A DNA stretch of 64,000 bases from Notolepis coatsorum (Eukaryota > Chordata > Actinopteri > Aulopiformes > Paralepididae): positions 23,030,743 to 23,094,742 of the forward strand of contig OZ020601.1 in the NCBI GenBank assembly GCA_963971535.1, written 5' to 3'. Below, piece after piece: positions 50,969-62,054 of this stretch. The first letter of the stretch is position 1. The number at the start of each line of letters is the position of its first letter. Position numbers and translations under genes: made by a program. The notes below the pieces were generated by a model, which had not been told where the DNA came from, did not search any database, and was given only the letters and a program-made list of their open reading frames with translations.

Positions 50969-51333
50969 TGTTAACAGAATTCGGCTATAGGGCGACAATA
51001 ATGTGGTCAAGAGGCATGGTTTCTATCTTGGAGCCTGAACTGGCGTGGTTTCTTTTATTCACATGGAAAGAGCAGTAACACAGGTCTTCTCTCACTGAGA
51101 GACATGGGGGAGAGAAAGAAGTGGGAGGAGACATCTACTTTTATACTCGCCACATGGTGGTGTACCTGGGTGGCTCCGCCTAGAGCGCCCTCTAGTGGGA
51201 ACAGATATATATGCAGCTAGACAGTTACTGGTGGAGACATTTATATATGCAGGTAAACAGTTACTAGTGTAAACAGCCATATATACAGTTAGACAGTTAC
51301 TAACAATCCTACACAGAACCTCTGACTTCAACA
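50969..51333 (-). repeat. 3' LTR of the Copia element
   Basis: On the minus strand it starts TGTTGAAGTCAGAGG and ends GAATTCTGTTAACA (TG...CA). 365 bp, identical to the other LTR except for one additional G near 51030. Confidence 0.95.
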
Positions 51334-51479
51334 CTCCCACTTAGGTTTGCATTAGCATACTGGCTGACTTCTTGGGAAAACATTTTACAAAGGAAATAAT
51401 ATAATCCCAAAAACATCAACAGGGTATGACAGTCAATATCTTCACATTAAACATGACCCTTGCAAATCCCTTAAATTTT

Positions 51480-51920
51480 TTATTTGAAACAGGTTTCCTC
51501 ATAGTGTCTACTACTCTGTCGTCCATTGGACAGTAAACCGGTGTCATTCTTTCTTATCTGATGACATACTTGATGAGATGATATTATCTATAATGACATG
51601 TTTACATCTATATTGACACATTGGGTTCCTAGCAATCACAATGGTCCCCTGGTTGTCCTCATAAACAACAGTCTCCATATATACACAATGTCCATCATTT
51701 TAAACGGTTTTGACAGAACGCCCATTCTTAAAAAACACCATATTCGGTATAGAGAATACATTTCGATTACCTACTGCATTTTGAGCAATATATTCATAAC
51801 CTTATCTTCATCACTTCGAGCAGTTGCTCTAGATAAACACATTTTGCATTGTCATAGCTAGAAACATATACTCAGCTTCACAGGCTGATAGTATCACTGT
51901 AGGCTTTAAGCCTTAAACCT
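51480..51920 (-). pseudogene. RNase H remnant of the Copia pol
   Basis: Minus-strand pieces in shifting frames resemble Copia RNase H: a LSACEAEYM segment (about 51860-51895), an EDNQGTIVIARNP segment (about 51610-51655) and a KPVSNKKFKGFARVMF segment (about 51450-51500). Stops and frameshifts separate them. Confidence 0.65.
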
Positions 51921-53044
51921 TTGTTGTCTTTTCTGAAACACCACTGTCCGTCTGCAGCACCTCTGGGATAACGAAAAACATATTTTGACGTAGTTCAATG
52001 CTTCTCTGTGGGGTCAACAAAAATACTATGACACTCTTACTCACTACAAAACATAGGTCAGGATCTTTCCCACATATCTCTTCTGGGATATTTTTACACA
52101 ATTGGCAGACTGTTCGAAGTCCATACCTATAAAATGGTTTAACCTGCCTAGGTCTTTCTATTGTTGTCTGGTGCAATGATCAAATCCTCCACTTCTGTAT
52201 TTTAAACATAGATCCTCTTTTGTATTCAAACATTGAATCACCTTTGTATTTAAACATTGTAAATCACCCACCTCTGTACTTAAACATGGGATTAAACATA
52301 AGATTAATTTCAGTATTTTAAACATGGTAACTCATCCACCTCTGTACTTAAACATGGGACCCATTTCTGTATCTAAATGTGGAACCAAACATAGGACTCA
52401 TTTCAGTATTCAAACATGGTCTCGAGTCAGACTTTCAAACCTGGATTCTACTCCTCCTGTATTTAAACCTGGAGTATTCTCCCTCAGCATTTAAGCAATT
52501 AGTCACCCTTCTTCATTATTTAAATATGGAGTACCCTCCTTCAGCATTTAAGCAATTTTCTACTAACCATACTTTGTATTTGCCGTGGCCTTCAATACCC
52601 TCCTGGATTGAATACAACCATTTCTATCCCACTGTCTGTCTGCCCTCTGGTAACTTGGTTGAATACAACCATTTCCCTCCCACTGTATGTCTGCCTCTTC
52701 GGGGGACAATGTGGCCTCTTTAAAGGTCGGGTTTACCCCACTGGCTACCCTGTAGTAGTTCTCAGGTACTGTCCTCCTCGTTACTCCCTTTCCTGGCAGA
52801 GTCTGTCAGATATTTTAGGGGTTTGTGTTCCCTTGAGGGATACCTCCCACTGCTTGGGGCACTTGACGTCACCCTTCGGGTGCTCCTCATCATCGCCCTC
52901 TGGGGGTTGATGACTGTCTGTCTGCACAACTGTACTAAGTACACTGGGTTGATGTGTCTGTTTCTACACACCTTGCTCTGGAGTCCAGCTCTGACTCCTC
53001 TGTCTGTGTCTCGCTCTCACAGGTTGTCTTCGTGACAAACTTGA
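51921..53044 (-). other. Copia internal region lacking RT; low-complexity fill
   Basis: Where the reverse transcriptase should lie, 52160-52600 is made of diverged TATTTAAACATGG/AGCATTTAAGCAATT-like tandem units, and 52610-52700 is a 65-70-bp duplication (both copies contain TTGAATACAACCATTTC). I could not find the FxYVDD region of RT. 52760-53044 encodes only the variable linker after the integrase. Confidence 0.6.
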
Positions 53045-53374
53045 CTAGCATGTGTTTCTGCACTCTCCCGTTACCGGATGATAAACTAGGAAAGCAGGGC
53101 TTCCTTTGTCGTGTCCTACGAAAAATCCTTTTACATCCTTGGACTTGGGTTTTCCCCTGTCCTGCAGGTACGCATAACACACTGATCCAAATCGGTGCAT
53201 TCTGGCTAGATTACACTTCTTTCCTGTCAGCGCTGTATACAGGGTGGTGCCCGAGTGCTTATTAAAGCACCTGTTTCTGGTGTAAGCGGCTTCTTGCACC
53301 GCATAATGCCACAGGCTCTTTGGTAAGTTACTATCTGCTAGCTTACACCTAGCCATTTCGAAAAGGGTGTTCAT
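53045..53374 (-). pseudogene. Copia integrase C-terminal region, out of frame
   Basis: Continues the polyprotein in another frame. After the integrase catalytic Glu region come the conserved segments NTLFEMARCKL, LPKSLWHYAVQEAAYTRNR and a KSKDVKGFFVGHDKGS block, all typical of Copia integrases. A small indel at about 53374 separates it from the upstream frame, so the polyprotein is broken here. Confidence 0.85.
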
Positions 53375-55395
53375 TCCCTCTCTGCCACCCCGCTCTGGTG
53401 TGTGGGATATCGACGTGACGTCTTGTGTCTTATCTTATACCTTCTCAACAGTGATTGGAACTCTCTGTTTGTGAACTCGGTTTCGTGGTCAGACCTCAAA
53501 CATCTTACTGTACCATAAGGGGCTACGTCTGCCAGGAATTTCTCTGTGGCCTGGAGTGTGTCACTCTTTGCTTTGATAAAGTAAACAAACACTGCCCCTG
53601 TACACACGTCTGTAAAATACTGTACATATCTAAAACCTCCTATGGACTCGTTGCTTACTGGGCCTGCTAGGTCCATGTCAACTAGTGCAAGTGGTACCCT
53701 TACTCTGTCTGTGGGATTTCTGTATCTCGGTTGGGTAAATTTCCCCGTTTTGCACATTGCACAATTTTTGTCAGGTCTACGCTTCTCCCCTTCAATGTGC
53801 ATGCCCTCTGACACTACTTGCAGTTTCAGTAAATCCTCGTAATTACAATGACCCATAATCTCGTGCCATGTCTGAATATCGTGACTGGCCGTCCCGCTAC
53901 ACACATCATTATTATCATTACACTTGTCGTTGTCATTACACTCCGTTTTCAGATAATATATCTTTATGTCAAACCGGGTACCGTCAGGTTCTACAAGAAC
54001 ACTTTTACCTTTATCGAAGAATACCTTGGCACCGCTTGCAGTAGCAGCTATTACAGAGAATAGTCCTTGTGGGAACGATGGTACGTAGAGAGCGTTCTTT
54101 AATGTCACCGTACGCCGGCGCCCCTTACTGTCCGTGAGGCATACCTGTGCGTCTCCCCTCTCTTGTGCCAATCCGTAGGTGCGTCTCCCGTCCGCCAGCT
54201 TCATGCTGTGCCTCTCCGGGTGGAAAGTGTCGTCAAAGTTCTTGAACCGACTCCTGTCGTTGATGATATGGGACGACGCACCTGTGTCCACAATCAGCCC
54301 CCTTCTCTGGGCCCGCTGCAGCTGGGCCGGTCCGGCGGTGCCCGCCGTCTGCGCCCCGAAAGCGTAGTCTTCTTGTCCCGTTATTCTCCAGGCGTCGTCT
54401 TGATCCGTCTCACGTCGATCGTCGCCGCCATCGATTCTCCGGGTGCCGTCTCGATTAGTCTCACGTCGACCGTCATCGTGTCCGCTGTCATCATCCTGTC
54501 CACAGCCGCCTTCTTGTCCGTAGTCGCCATTTTGTCCATGGCTTCCGTCTCGTCCATGGCCGTCGTCTCGTCCATAGCCGCCATCTTGTCCATGTGCGTA
54601 TCGCGCGCTCTGGTTGTGTTTCTTCATGCACGCTCTGTCTGTGTGCCCAGTCGATTTGCAGAAGCTACACCAGACAGTCTTTGTGCAGTCGCTTCTCCGA
54701 TGGCCTGTATCTCCGCATCGCCAACACGCCAGTTCCGTCGTGGTCCTGGTTCTCTCCCTTGGCGTCGCTCTGGCCTTTAGCAGCACCCTCTCCCCCTCCT
54801 CCGCGGCGGCTGGGTGGGTGTCTTCCGAGGCCTCGAAGTTCCTTAACTTAGCCTTGAACTGTCCCAACGTCATGTCCGTTGAACCGTGTGTTACCAGGAG
54901 TGTGAACGGTTTGTACAGCTCCGGTAGTCCTCTCATTATCATCGCCATCATTAGCCCATCGCTTGGTGCTTCTCCGGCACTCCTCAGTGGCGTCGTGATC
55001 TGCTCCGCTCTGTTGACGTATTCGGTCACGGTCTTGGTGGTCCCCTTCCTCAGGCCTGTTAGTGCTATGTAGAGGGCCACGACTCTGGGTCTTCCTCGCC
55101 CGATGAAATGCTCTCTCAATACCGCCAGGCTTACTCGGCCTCTGTCTTTAGTGTCGCGGAATATCAGCCCCAGGCTGGTGTCGTCGAGCATCGGCGCTAA
55201 CTCACAGTACGCGCTTGCGTTACGCTGGTCGTCCAGGGCTTGCTCTTCCGCCGTCAGTTCTTCCGTGGGGGCCACCAGGATCGTCTCCTTCAGCCCCGCC
55301 CCGTGCATGCAGCACAGCATGCGCTCTTCCCAGAGCTCATAGTTCTCTGCTTTTCCATTGAATGTCGGCCATTTGTCCCTTCTCTTGTTTTCCAT
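53371..55395 (-). CDS. Copia gag-protease-integrase polyprotein (truncated by frameshift)
   Basis: 674 codons. The N-terminal 200 residues resemble Copia gag (DUF4219/UBN2-like; KWPTFNGKAENYELWEERM). Two zinc knuckles follow, CWRCGDTGHRRSDC and CSFCKSTGHTDRAC. Next is an unusual Gly/His/Asp/Gln-rich tandem linker of about 50-60 residues, then the aspartic protease motif VDTGASSHI, a GAG-pre-integrase HHCC zinc domain (WHEIMGH...CAMCKTGK), and the integrase core with DMDLAGP (first Asp), RSDHETEF (second Asp) and SGVAERE (Glu). A stop after this Glu results from the indel at about 53374. The protein packages RNA, processes itself and inserts the cDNA. Without RT the element must rely on helpers. 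Confidence 0.92.
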   Translation of the reverse strand: MENKRRDKWPTFNGKAENYELWEERMLCCMHGAGLKETILVAPTEELTAEEQALDDQRNASAYCELAPMLDDTSLGLIFRDTKDRGRVSLAVLREHFIGRGRPRVVALYIALTGLRKGTTKTVTEYVNRAEQITTPLRSAGEAPSDGLMMAMIMRGLPELYKPFTLLVTHGSTDMTLGQFKAKLRNFEASEDTHPAAAEEGERVLLKARATPRERTRTTTELACWRCGDTGHRRSDCTKTVWCSFCKSTGHTDRACMKKHNQSARYAHGQDGGYGRDDGHGRDGSHGQNGDYGQEGGCGQDDDSGHDDGRRETNRDGTRRIDGGDDRRETDQDDAWRITGQEDYAFGAQTAGTAGPAQLQRAQRRGLIVDTGASSHIINDRSRFKNFDDTFHPERHSMKLADGRRTYGLAQERGDAQVCLTDSKGRRRTVTLKNALYVPSFPQGLFSVIAATASGAKVFFDKGKSVLVEPDGTRFDIKIYYLKTECNDNDKCNDNNDVCSGTASHDIQTWHEIMGHCNYEDLLKLQVVSEGMHIEGEKRRPDKNCAMCKTGKFTQPRYRNPTDRVRVPLALVDMDLAGPVSNESIGGFRYVQYFTDVCTGAVFVYFIKAKSDTLQATEKFLADVAPYGTVRCLRSDHETEFTNREFQSLLRRYKIRHKTSRRYPTHQSGVAERE

Positions 55396-55544
55396 CCTCT
55401 TCGTTAGTGGTATGCTTAGCTTTTGCTCTTGTTGGCCTAGCGTCTAGCCACGCGGTGCTCCCGGTGCTAACCTAGCCTATACTTCAGCAAAGCTTGCTAC
55501 AGTACCCTTATTATTTCGCCCCGGCATTATCTGGGCCCATAACC

Positions 55545-55908
55545 TGTTAACAGAATTCGGCTATAGGGCGACAATAATGTGGTCAAGAGGCATGGTTTCT
55601 ATCTTGAGCCTGAACTGGCGTGGTTTCTTTTATTCACATGGAAAGAGCAGTAACACAGGTCTTCTCTCACTGAGAGACATGGGGGAGAGAAAGAAGTGGG
55701 AGGAGACATCTACTTTTATACTCGCCACATGGTGGTGTACCTGGGTGGCTCCGCCTAGAGCGCCCTCTAGTGGGAACAGATATATATGCAGCTAGACAGT
55801 TACTGGTGGAGACATTTATATATGCAGGTAAACAGTTACTAGTGTAAACAGCCATATATACAGTTAGACAGTTACTAACAATCCTACACAGAACCTCTGA
55901 CTTCAACA
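55545..55908 (-). repeat. 5' LTR of the Copia element
   Basis: 364 bp with the same TG...CA ends as the other LTR. It carries the promoter for the genomic RNA. The tRNA primer site begins right after its end at 55544. Confidence 0.95.
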
Positions 55909-55947
55909 CCACTACTGTGCTTATACCGAAAAAAGGAGCACATTCCA

Positions 55948-56166
55948 GTGTATGGAACTTTTTCGGGTTTAATTAAACCCGATGATGATGTACAAGGAGG
56001 AGTCCTACTTTGCAAGCAATGCTTTGGCACCATCGCAGCAACGCAAGGTAACACGACCAACCTCTACAACCACCTCAAACGTCACCATAAAGTCGAATAT
56101 GATTTAGCAATGAAGGACAACCCACATCACAAAATCCCAGCCGTCAGACCACACAAGCCTCAATAA
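55948..56166 (+). pseudogene. BED-type zinc finger of a hAT transposase
   Basis: The 72-codon frame holds LLCKQCFG and then TTNLYNHLKRHH, the Cys-x2-Cys...His pattern of BED fingers, which bind transposon DNA. The frame is the N-terminal piece of a hAT transposase (ZBED4-like host proteins are relatives). Its upstream codons were separated by the Copia insertion and its catalytic part is lost, although a short FKTRGFKKMIKTLD-like stretch continues at about 56215-56260. Confidence 0.85.
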
Positions 56167-56839
56167 CGCAAACGTTATACAGTGCATCGTCATATCCATC
56201 TAGTCAATCAACACCGTTCAAAACGAGGGGTTTAAGAAAATGATCAAGACGCTAGACAAGTGCTATCAAATGTTGCATTGTCTGCTCTGTACACCCAGTG
56301 TCGAACGACAGTCGAGACAGAACTGCGTGATGATGTGATGAGGTTTTATTTGTATTATCATTTATTCTAAAGCTGTAACTGAACATTCTATTTCATGTTA
56401 AATTTATAATTGAACATTCTAAAGCCCTAAGCGAACATCCTATTTCACTCTGAACATTCTAAAGCCATAACCGAACATTCATTACTGATGAAGCAATCAC
56501 ACTAAGTTTATTCATAAATTTGACATTCTAGTCTTTTTTATGTTCAGCAGCATTTAAGTTAATCACTTTGATTAAGTGTTCTAAAATAAGAGAGGAAAAG
56601 AGACTAGTTATTTTGTATTACAAGAGACTTTTAAGTTTAAGTCAAGCACTTTGTTATAAGATATAAGTTATGTTAAGTCAAGCACATTGATATATGTTAT
56701 GTTGTCCGTTTAAGAAAGTGCAATAAATGTTTTTATAAAATGAAAATAAAAAAGAATCGTGAGAGAATCGTGATCTCAATTCTTAGGGAGGAAAATCGTG
56801 ATTCACATTTGAGCAAGAATCGCCCAGCCCTCTATGATG

Positions 56840-57789
56840 AATGCTCAAACGGTAGAGTCATCACTTGGTCTGATACCAGGCTGAAAAAGGGTACCGCTAT
56901 TGGGAGAATTCCCCCCCCCCCCCCCCCAATATTACAATGCGATACAGAGAACCATCTGTAATCCACGTGATTTTCAGCATTTTTGCTGCCATACACTGGC
57001 ACCAGGCACACATCACACTACACAATGGCTGAACGGCTCAGGAGACAGGAATTTATATCAGCCAATTAAGGGGAAGGGATGATTAGGTGGCCTTGATGTC
57101 AGAGACCTGATTGGGAATTTGGCCAGGAACGTCGGGGAACCCCCTACTCTTTGCAATAGGCGTCCTGGGTTCTTTAACAACCGAGATTCAGTCAAACTAA
57201 ACTAATAGGCTAAGTACTTACTGTTCAGTAAAACTAATAGGCGAAGTACATACTGTTCAGTAAAACTAATAGGCGAAGTACATACTGTTGGATCTGTACT
57301 TGTCCTCAGCAGTAGAAGACTGGTATCATCCCATCAAATGTAAAACGTGTCAGCAGACACTAATGCTGCATTCTTTTTACGGTCGGAGGTGGGAAGTTGG
57401 GAGTGTGAAATGTGTCATCTCTGACCTACGTGCATTCAAGCTATAAAGTCAGAAACACATGGACACTCATGCATTTCTTCTTACAATTTATCTTATAACT
57501 CAGTTTACAATGACATATACTGTAGCTAATATACTTACACCTGTACTCTTAAAACAGCGAATAACATTATACTGTGGCCATGTTGAAATTATGTCAAATG
57601 ATGGCAAAATTGAGAAATCCTACCCGAGTTTGTGACTAGGAACTCCGAGTTGACGCACCGTTTTATTTGATTCTTCCAGGTAGTCAGAATTTCCGACCTC
57701 AGTGTTATAATCGCATGCAGCATTACAGCATCTGACTGGTGGTTAAATAACAATTCTATATTGAGAAACAGAAGAACAATCGTGGGCAA
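56840..57789. other. intergenic; tandem 35-bp repeat, no gene
   Basis: An 18-nt C tract at about 56911. Three tandem copies of a 35-bp unit at 57195-57290 (AAACTAATAGGCGAAGTAC in each). No exon. Confidence 0.5.
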
Positions 57790-58004
57790 TTCAATCCATC
57801 GTTGATTTTATTGCATCTCAAAGGGCTTAACATGCACTGGGGGAGGGCCATTGTAAATAAAATAAAAACCTAAACAAAAATACATCTTTAACAACTCAAT
57901 CATGAAAAAGATATTTTACTCCCAACATTTTTCTATCAGTCCTTTTTTTTCTCACAACAATTGATGAAACAGTTCATTGAAATGACAACAACATCAACAA
58001 TAAC

Positions 58005-58117
<113 letters not shown>

Positions 58118-59087
58118 CTTTGAATCTGGGCCACTGGCTAGGTCTCCGCGTACAAGCATCTTAACAATCCCAGTGGAGGGCATAGATAGGATATTATGTA
58201 TTTATTCAATGCATTTTCACATCTCACTCAATCAATATGCCTGTTTACATGAGTACACAGAATATTACAAGCTTCACTATGGAATTGGAACCTCACACAG
58301 ACCACAAAACCCAGCAGTAAACAGGGTGAGGTGTTCACAAGCCTCTGTTGCTGTCTGGGATATCAGCACATCCCAGTGATCATATTCTGGTTTCTCCTAG
58401 TCAGACGTGAGCGTATCTAGGCTATTGTAAACAGGATACGGCTCTCACATGCTCCAACTCATAGATGGAATACTCGAGTATCCCAAATAATATCTGAATA
58501 TTAACGTGCGTGTAGATGCATCCGATTTGCCGTATTCACTTCGCCGCCATCTTTATTCCGTTAGATCACTGCAAACGCATTTCAACATGCTGATGAAATT
58601 CACCTCCACGTGTTTCAAAAACGACAGTGGTGGAAAAACAATCGTAATCAGGTGATCGTGACTTGGTCATAACCCTGATTGTTTTGACTCTTTTTGGTTC
58701 CTGAAGTGTGATTAGAGCAATGTTTTAACATCGATGTGAATACGCCAAACGTGGCCAATGTGGCGGGGAAGTGACATAATTTTGGTTCCATTGTAAGGCT
58801 GGAAGATACACTGTTCAACGGTGACCTCCGACCTGGGCGTCCACACACACACGCACGCACGCACGCACACACACACACACACGCACGCACACGCACGCAC
58901 ACACACACAGGCTGGAGTCCACGCCCGTCTGGCTTCAGACAACCTGAGTGTTTCATAAACAACGGTGGGTAGTGGGAGGTAAAAAAAATGTAAAAGTACA
59001 ACAATAAAAGGAAAGGTTTTCTTCTTAAAATACAAAAATAACCTACTTACACTGACCAGGTCATAATGGTAACAATGACGGTGAAGC

Positions 59088-59705
59088 ACAAGGGAATGAG
59101 GAGAACCGAGGAGGCGCACTAATGAGGGATGGGCCCAAGGAGGAGGACTAATGAGGGATGGGCCCAAGGAGGAGCACTAATGAGGGATGGGCCCAAGGAG
59201 GAGCACTAATGAGGGATGGGCCCAAGGAGGAGCACTAATGAGGGACAGGTCCAAGGAGGAGCACTAATGAGGGACAGGTCCAAGGAGGAGCACTAATGAG
59301 GGATGGGCCCAAGGAGGAGCACTAATGAAGGATGGGCCCAAGGAGGAGCACTAATGAGGGACAGGTCCAAGGAGGAGCACTAATGAGGGACAGGTCCAAG
59401 GAGGAGCACTAATGAGGGATGGGCCCAAGGAGGAGCACTAATGAGGGACAGGTCCAAGGAGGAGCACTAATGAGGGACAGGTCCTAGGAGGAGCACTAAT
59501 GAGGGACAGGTCCTAGGAGGAGCACTAATGAGGGACAGGTCCTAGGAGGAGCACTAATGAGGGACAGGTCCTAGGAGGAGCACTAATGAGGGACAGGTCC
59601 AAGGAGGAGCACTAATGAGGGACAGGTCCTAGGAGGAGCACTAATGAGGGACAGGTCCTAGGAGGAGCACTAATGAGGGATGGGCCCAAGGAGGAGCACT
59701 AACGG
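59088..59705. repeat. 29-bp minisatellite, about 21 copies
   Basis: Unit GGAGGAGCACTAATGAGGG plus ATGGGCCCAA or ACAGGTCCAA/ACAGGTCCTA. Period of 29 measured between GAGCAC starts (59172, 59201). The ATGGGCCC and ACAGGTCC variants form blocks. Confidence 0.96.
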
Positions 59706-60725
59706 GTCCACGGAGGGAGGAGTCTGTACACACCGCTTAACTGAAGGGGGTTGGTTGTTCATATGGCAAAAAAAGAGACTTCAATTAATCTCGAATAATT
59801 CAAATATAACGTATTTTCTCTGAAAACAAGCAGTAATGTATGTCCATGTCGATAGAAACCGACAGGAGATGAGAGAGAGAGAGAGAGAGACTCTAAAAGG
59901 AATGCACCGTGTGAATCATGTCAGACATGACGCCTCCAACGTGAGAAGAAGAAAAACAAATAGAAAAATAAACCATGAATTAAAAAACATAAACAAATAA
60001 ACCAAAACAATTGAACACCATAACAATCACCCGATGGTCTGTTATGATTCTGAAGCCCACATGTCTGGTTTCTCTCTTATATATTAATCCTATATTCCTA
60101 TTTGATTCCAAATACTCTCAGATGATGACGGGAGATAAGATAATGATCACATGACTTGACTTCTTACAATTTCATATCGGATTCACGTTAATATTTCTCT
60201 TCGACAGACATACAGAATAGAGACATAATCCTCGGATTTTGTCAAGGGAAATGTATATACATCAAAGAGGACTTTCTGTAAACGACACACTACAAGTTTC
60301 TCCAAAAAGTAAAAAATAAATAAAAATAACTAACAGGGGCCACTTCACTTTACCACTTTACCCCTTCCAATCGGAGTGGGGCAGAGAAGAGCCCCTCCCC
60401 CTCTAGAAGGAGGTGGGGTCAGATACAGGGCTGTGGGCGGAGTTTAGGACATCAACACACATTCATCATTCGATTCAAAGGCCAACACCATAAAGAAAGA
60501 ATCTAAACACATACACCTTCCCTTTCTCTCCACTAGCCTTGTAGAGTTTTTTTTTATCAGGTTTTTGTGTGGTTTTGTTTAGACAAAGGATTATTACATC
60601 TACTCGCTTCTGTTTTTGTTATTTTGTTTTTATATATTATATATATATACCACTAAGGTTCACTTTCACAGTTTGTGCTACAACATCACACAGGATATGG
60701 AGCGAGGTTGGGTGTGGATGGGTTG

Positions 60726-60728
<3 letters not shown>

Positions 60729-60779
<51 letters not shown>
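60729..60779. repeat. (GA)n microsatellite
   Basis: About 50 bp of GA. A 13-nt G tract follows at about 60817. Confidence 0.95.
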
Positions 60780-60781
<2 letters not shown>

Positions 60782-61253
60782 GGGGGCATGTCTTGTAGTG
60801 TGGAGTAGCTGAGAGAGGGGGGGGGGGGGCGTCGCTGGTATCCTGAGATGTTCGCAGACACCAGGCAAACGGCACGAGGGCTCTGCTCCACGAAGGAACG
60901 CAACTGAAAGACAAAACAAACAGAGAACATTCCAGTATTATAAAACTCTTTCATCCTACGGTAGCTCTTACAGTACCTAATACAGTTAGTTCCAAGTTAC
61001 CAACCAAGTAATTTGATTGGACAAGAGGCATTCCAGCACTGGGACTTTTAACTATATGTATCACTCCACTGCATAGGTGGTCTATAGACCACTGCACTTC
61101 CGCGTTACATTGAGCTTATGGGAGAGAGAGCGGGGGGAGAAAACGAATGAATGTGGATGAGAGCCTTGACATTAAGTGGTTGTAGCTACGGCTGTGGGGG
61201 TGCTGGAGAAATGATCCAATATACTTTTATACGCCTGAGTCTCCTGAACACAG

Positions 61254-61375
61254 ACCTATATAAAGTAGCTAGCCAGCAGTAACGTGTATAGACCTATACA
61301 AAGTAGCTAGCCAGCGGTAACGTGTGCAGACCTATACAAAGTAGCTAGCCAGCAGTAACATGTGTAGACCGTGCT
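61254..61375. repeat. tandem repeat of about 39 bp, three copies
   Basis: GACCTATACAAAGTAGCTAG and CAGTAACGTGTGTAGACC recur three times with few changes. Confidence 0.85.
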
Positions 61376-61548
61376 ACAAAATGTTTGTGTTCAGGTTGCC
61401 TGACAACGATCCAAGTTCAAGAGTGCAGTTGTGGAACTATTTGTTATTGGAGCTATATAAATGATTAAATAAACAAACAAATCATAGGCTAATCTGTTGT
61501 CACTTATTACTGTTAACTAATAAATGGCCATTGCAGAACTGTATAAAA

Positions 61549-61669
61549 GCAATATCACACTCGAGGTTGTGCTGTTATACGGAATATCAGCACAGCTGTG
61601 ATTATCTTTGGTACGAGGCCGCCGTGCTGATATTTAGTATAACGGCACTCTCGCTTGTGTGAAATTGCT
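61549..61669. repeat. palindromic small element
   Basis: The left arm AGCAATATCACACTCGAGG...GTTATACGGAATATCAGCAC mirrors the right arm GTGCTGATATTTAGTATAAC...TGTGAAATTGCT. The loop carries a GGTACGAGGCCGCC segment. Confidence 0.82.
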
Positions 61670-62054
61670 TAATTTCAGAGAGTTGCTTGGTGTGTGATGT
61701 GGTTGGTAAGGGAAACCAACCGATAGAGCTGGTGGTGTGGCGTTAGAAGGGGAGGTAAGTATTCATTTTATTTCTCCATTGTACTTCTATTTCTGGTCGC
61801 TGAACTTCATGGCAAAGATGCTGCAGTAGCTAGTGTGGATATTCCCAAACCCAATAAATAATAATAGACCTATATGGACAAAACTGCATAGCTTTTCTCA
61901 TACAAAACCGACAAACCTCAAATGGCTAATATATCCCTGTCATTGTGTCATGAACACATGGGACGTTCAATTACAAAAGTGCCAATTTAGCGGTGTCCAT
62001 GTGACGGATCATACTGGTCTGCGTTGTGTTTGATGTTAAATGTCCCGAGGGGGA

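Larger units (their letters stand above)
50969..55908 (-). mobile_element. Ty1/Copia LTR retrotransposon, recently inserted, RT lost
   Basis: Minus-strand element of 4940 bp with an exact 5-bp target duplication CCACT (50964-50968, 55909-55913) and two LTRs of 364 and 365 bp that I found identical except for one G. Just inside the 5' LTR the primer site GGTTATGGGCCCAG matches the complement of the initiator-Met tRNA anticodon arm, as in Drosophila copia, where a tRNA half primes. A purine-rich CTAAGTGGGAG precedes the 3' LTR. Order is gag, protease, integrase, as in Copia. RT motifs are not found; RNase H remnants lie at 51480-51920. It is non-autonomous. Confidence 0.95.
50605..56831 (+). 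mobile_element. BED-finger hAT element, split by a Copia retrotransposon
   Basis: The left end contains TAGGGCTGCGCGATT and the reversed right end is AGGGCTGGGCGATTC. Flanking 8-mers CTATGATC (50597-50604) and CTATGATG (56832-56839) match at 7 of 8. The host element is only about 1.3 kb once the Copia insertion is taken out. It keeps a BED zinc-finger reading frame (55948-56166) but no catalytic transposase core. The 56170-56820 part is AT-rich and decayed. Confidence 0.82.

Noticed and set aside
60637..60954. Frame of 105 codons at the candidate acceptor as an alternative snap91 C-terminus
   Set aside because: Most of it is (GA)n translation, and the short unique part does not resemble AP180. 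Kept only as a splice-site observation.
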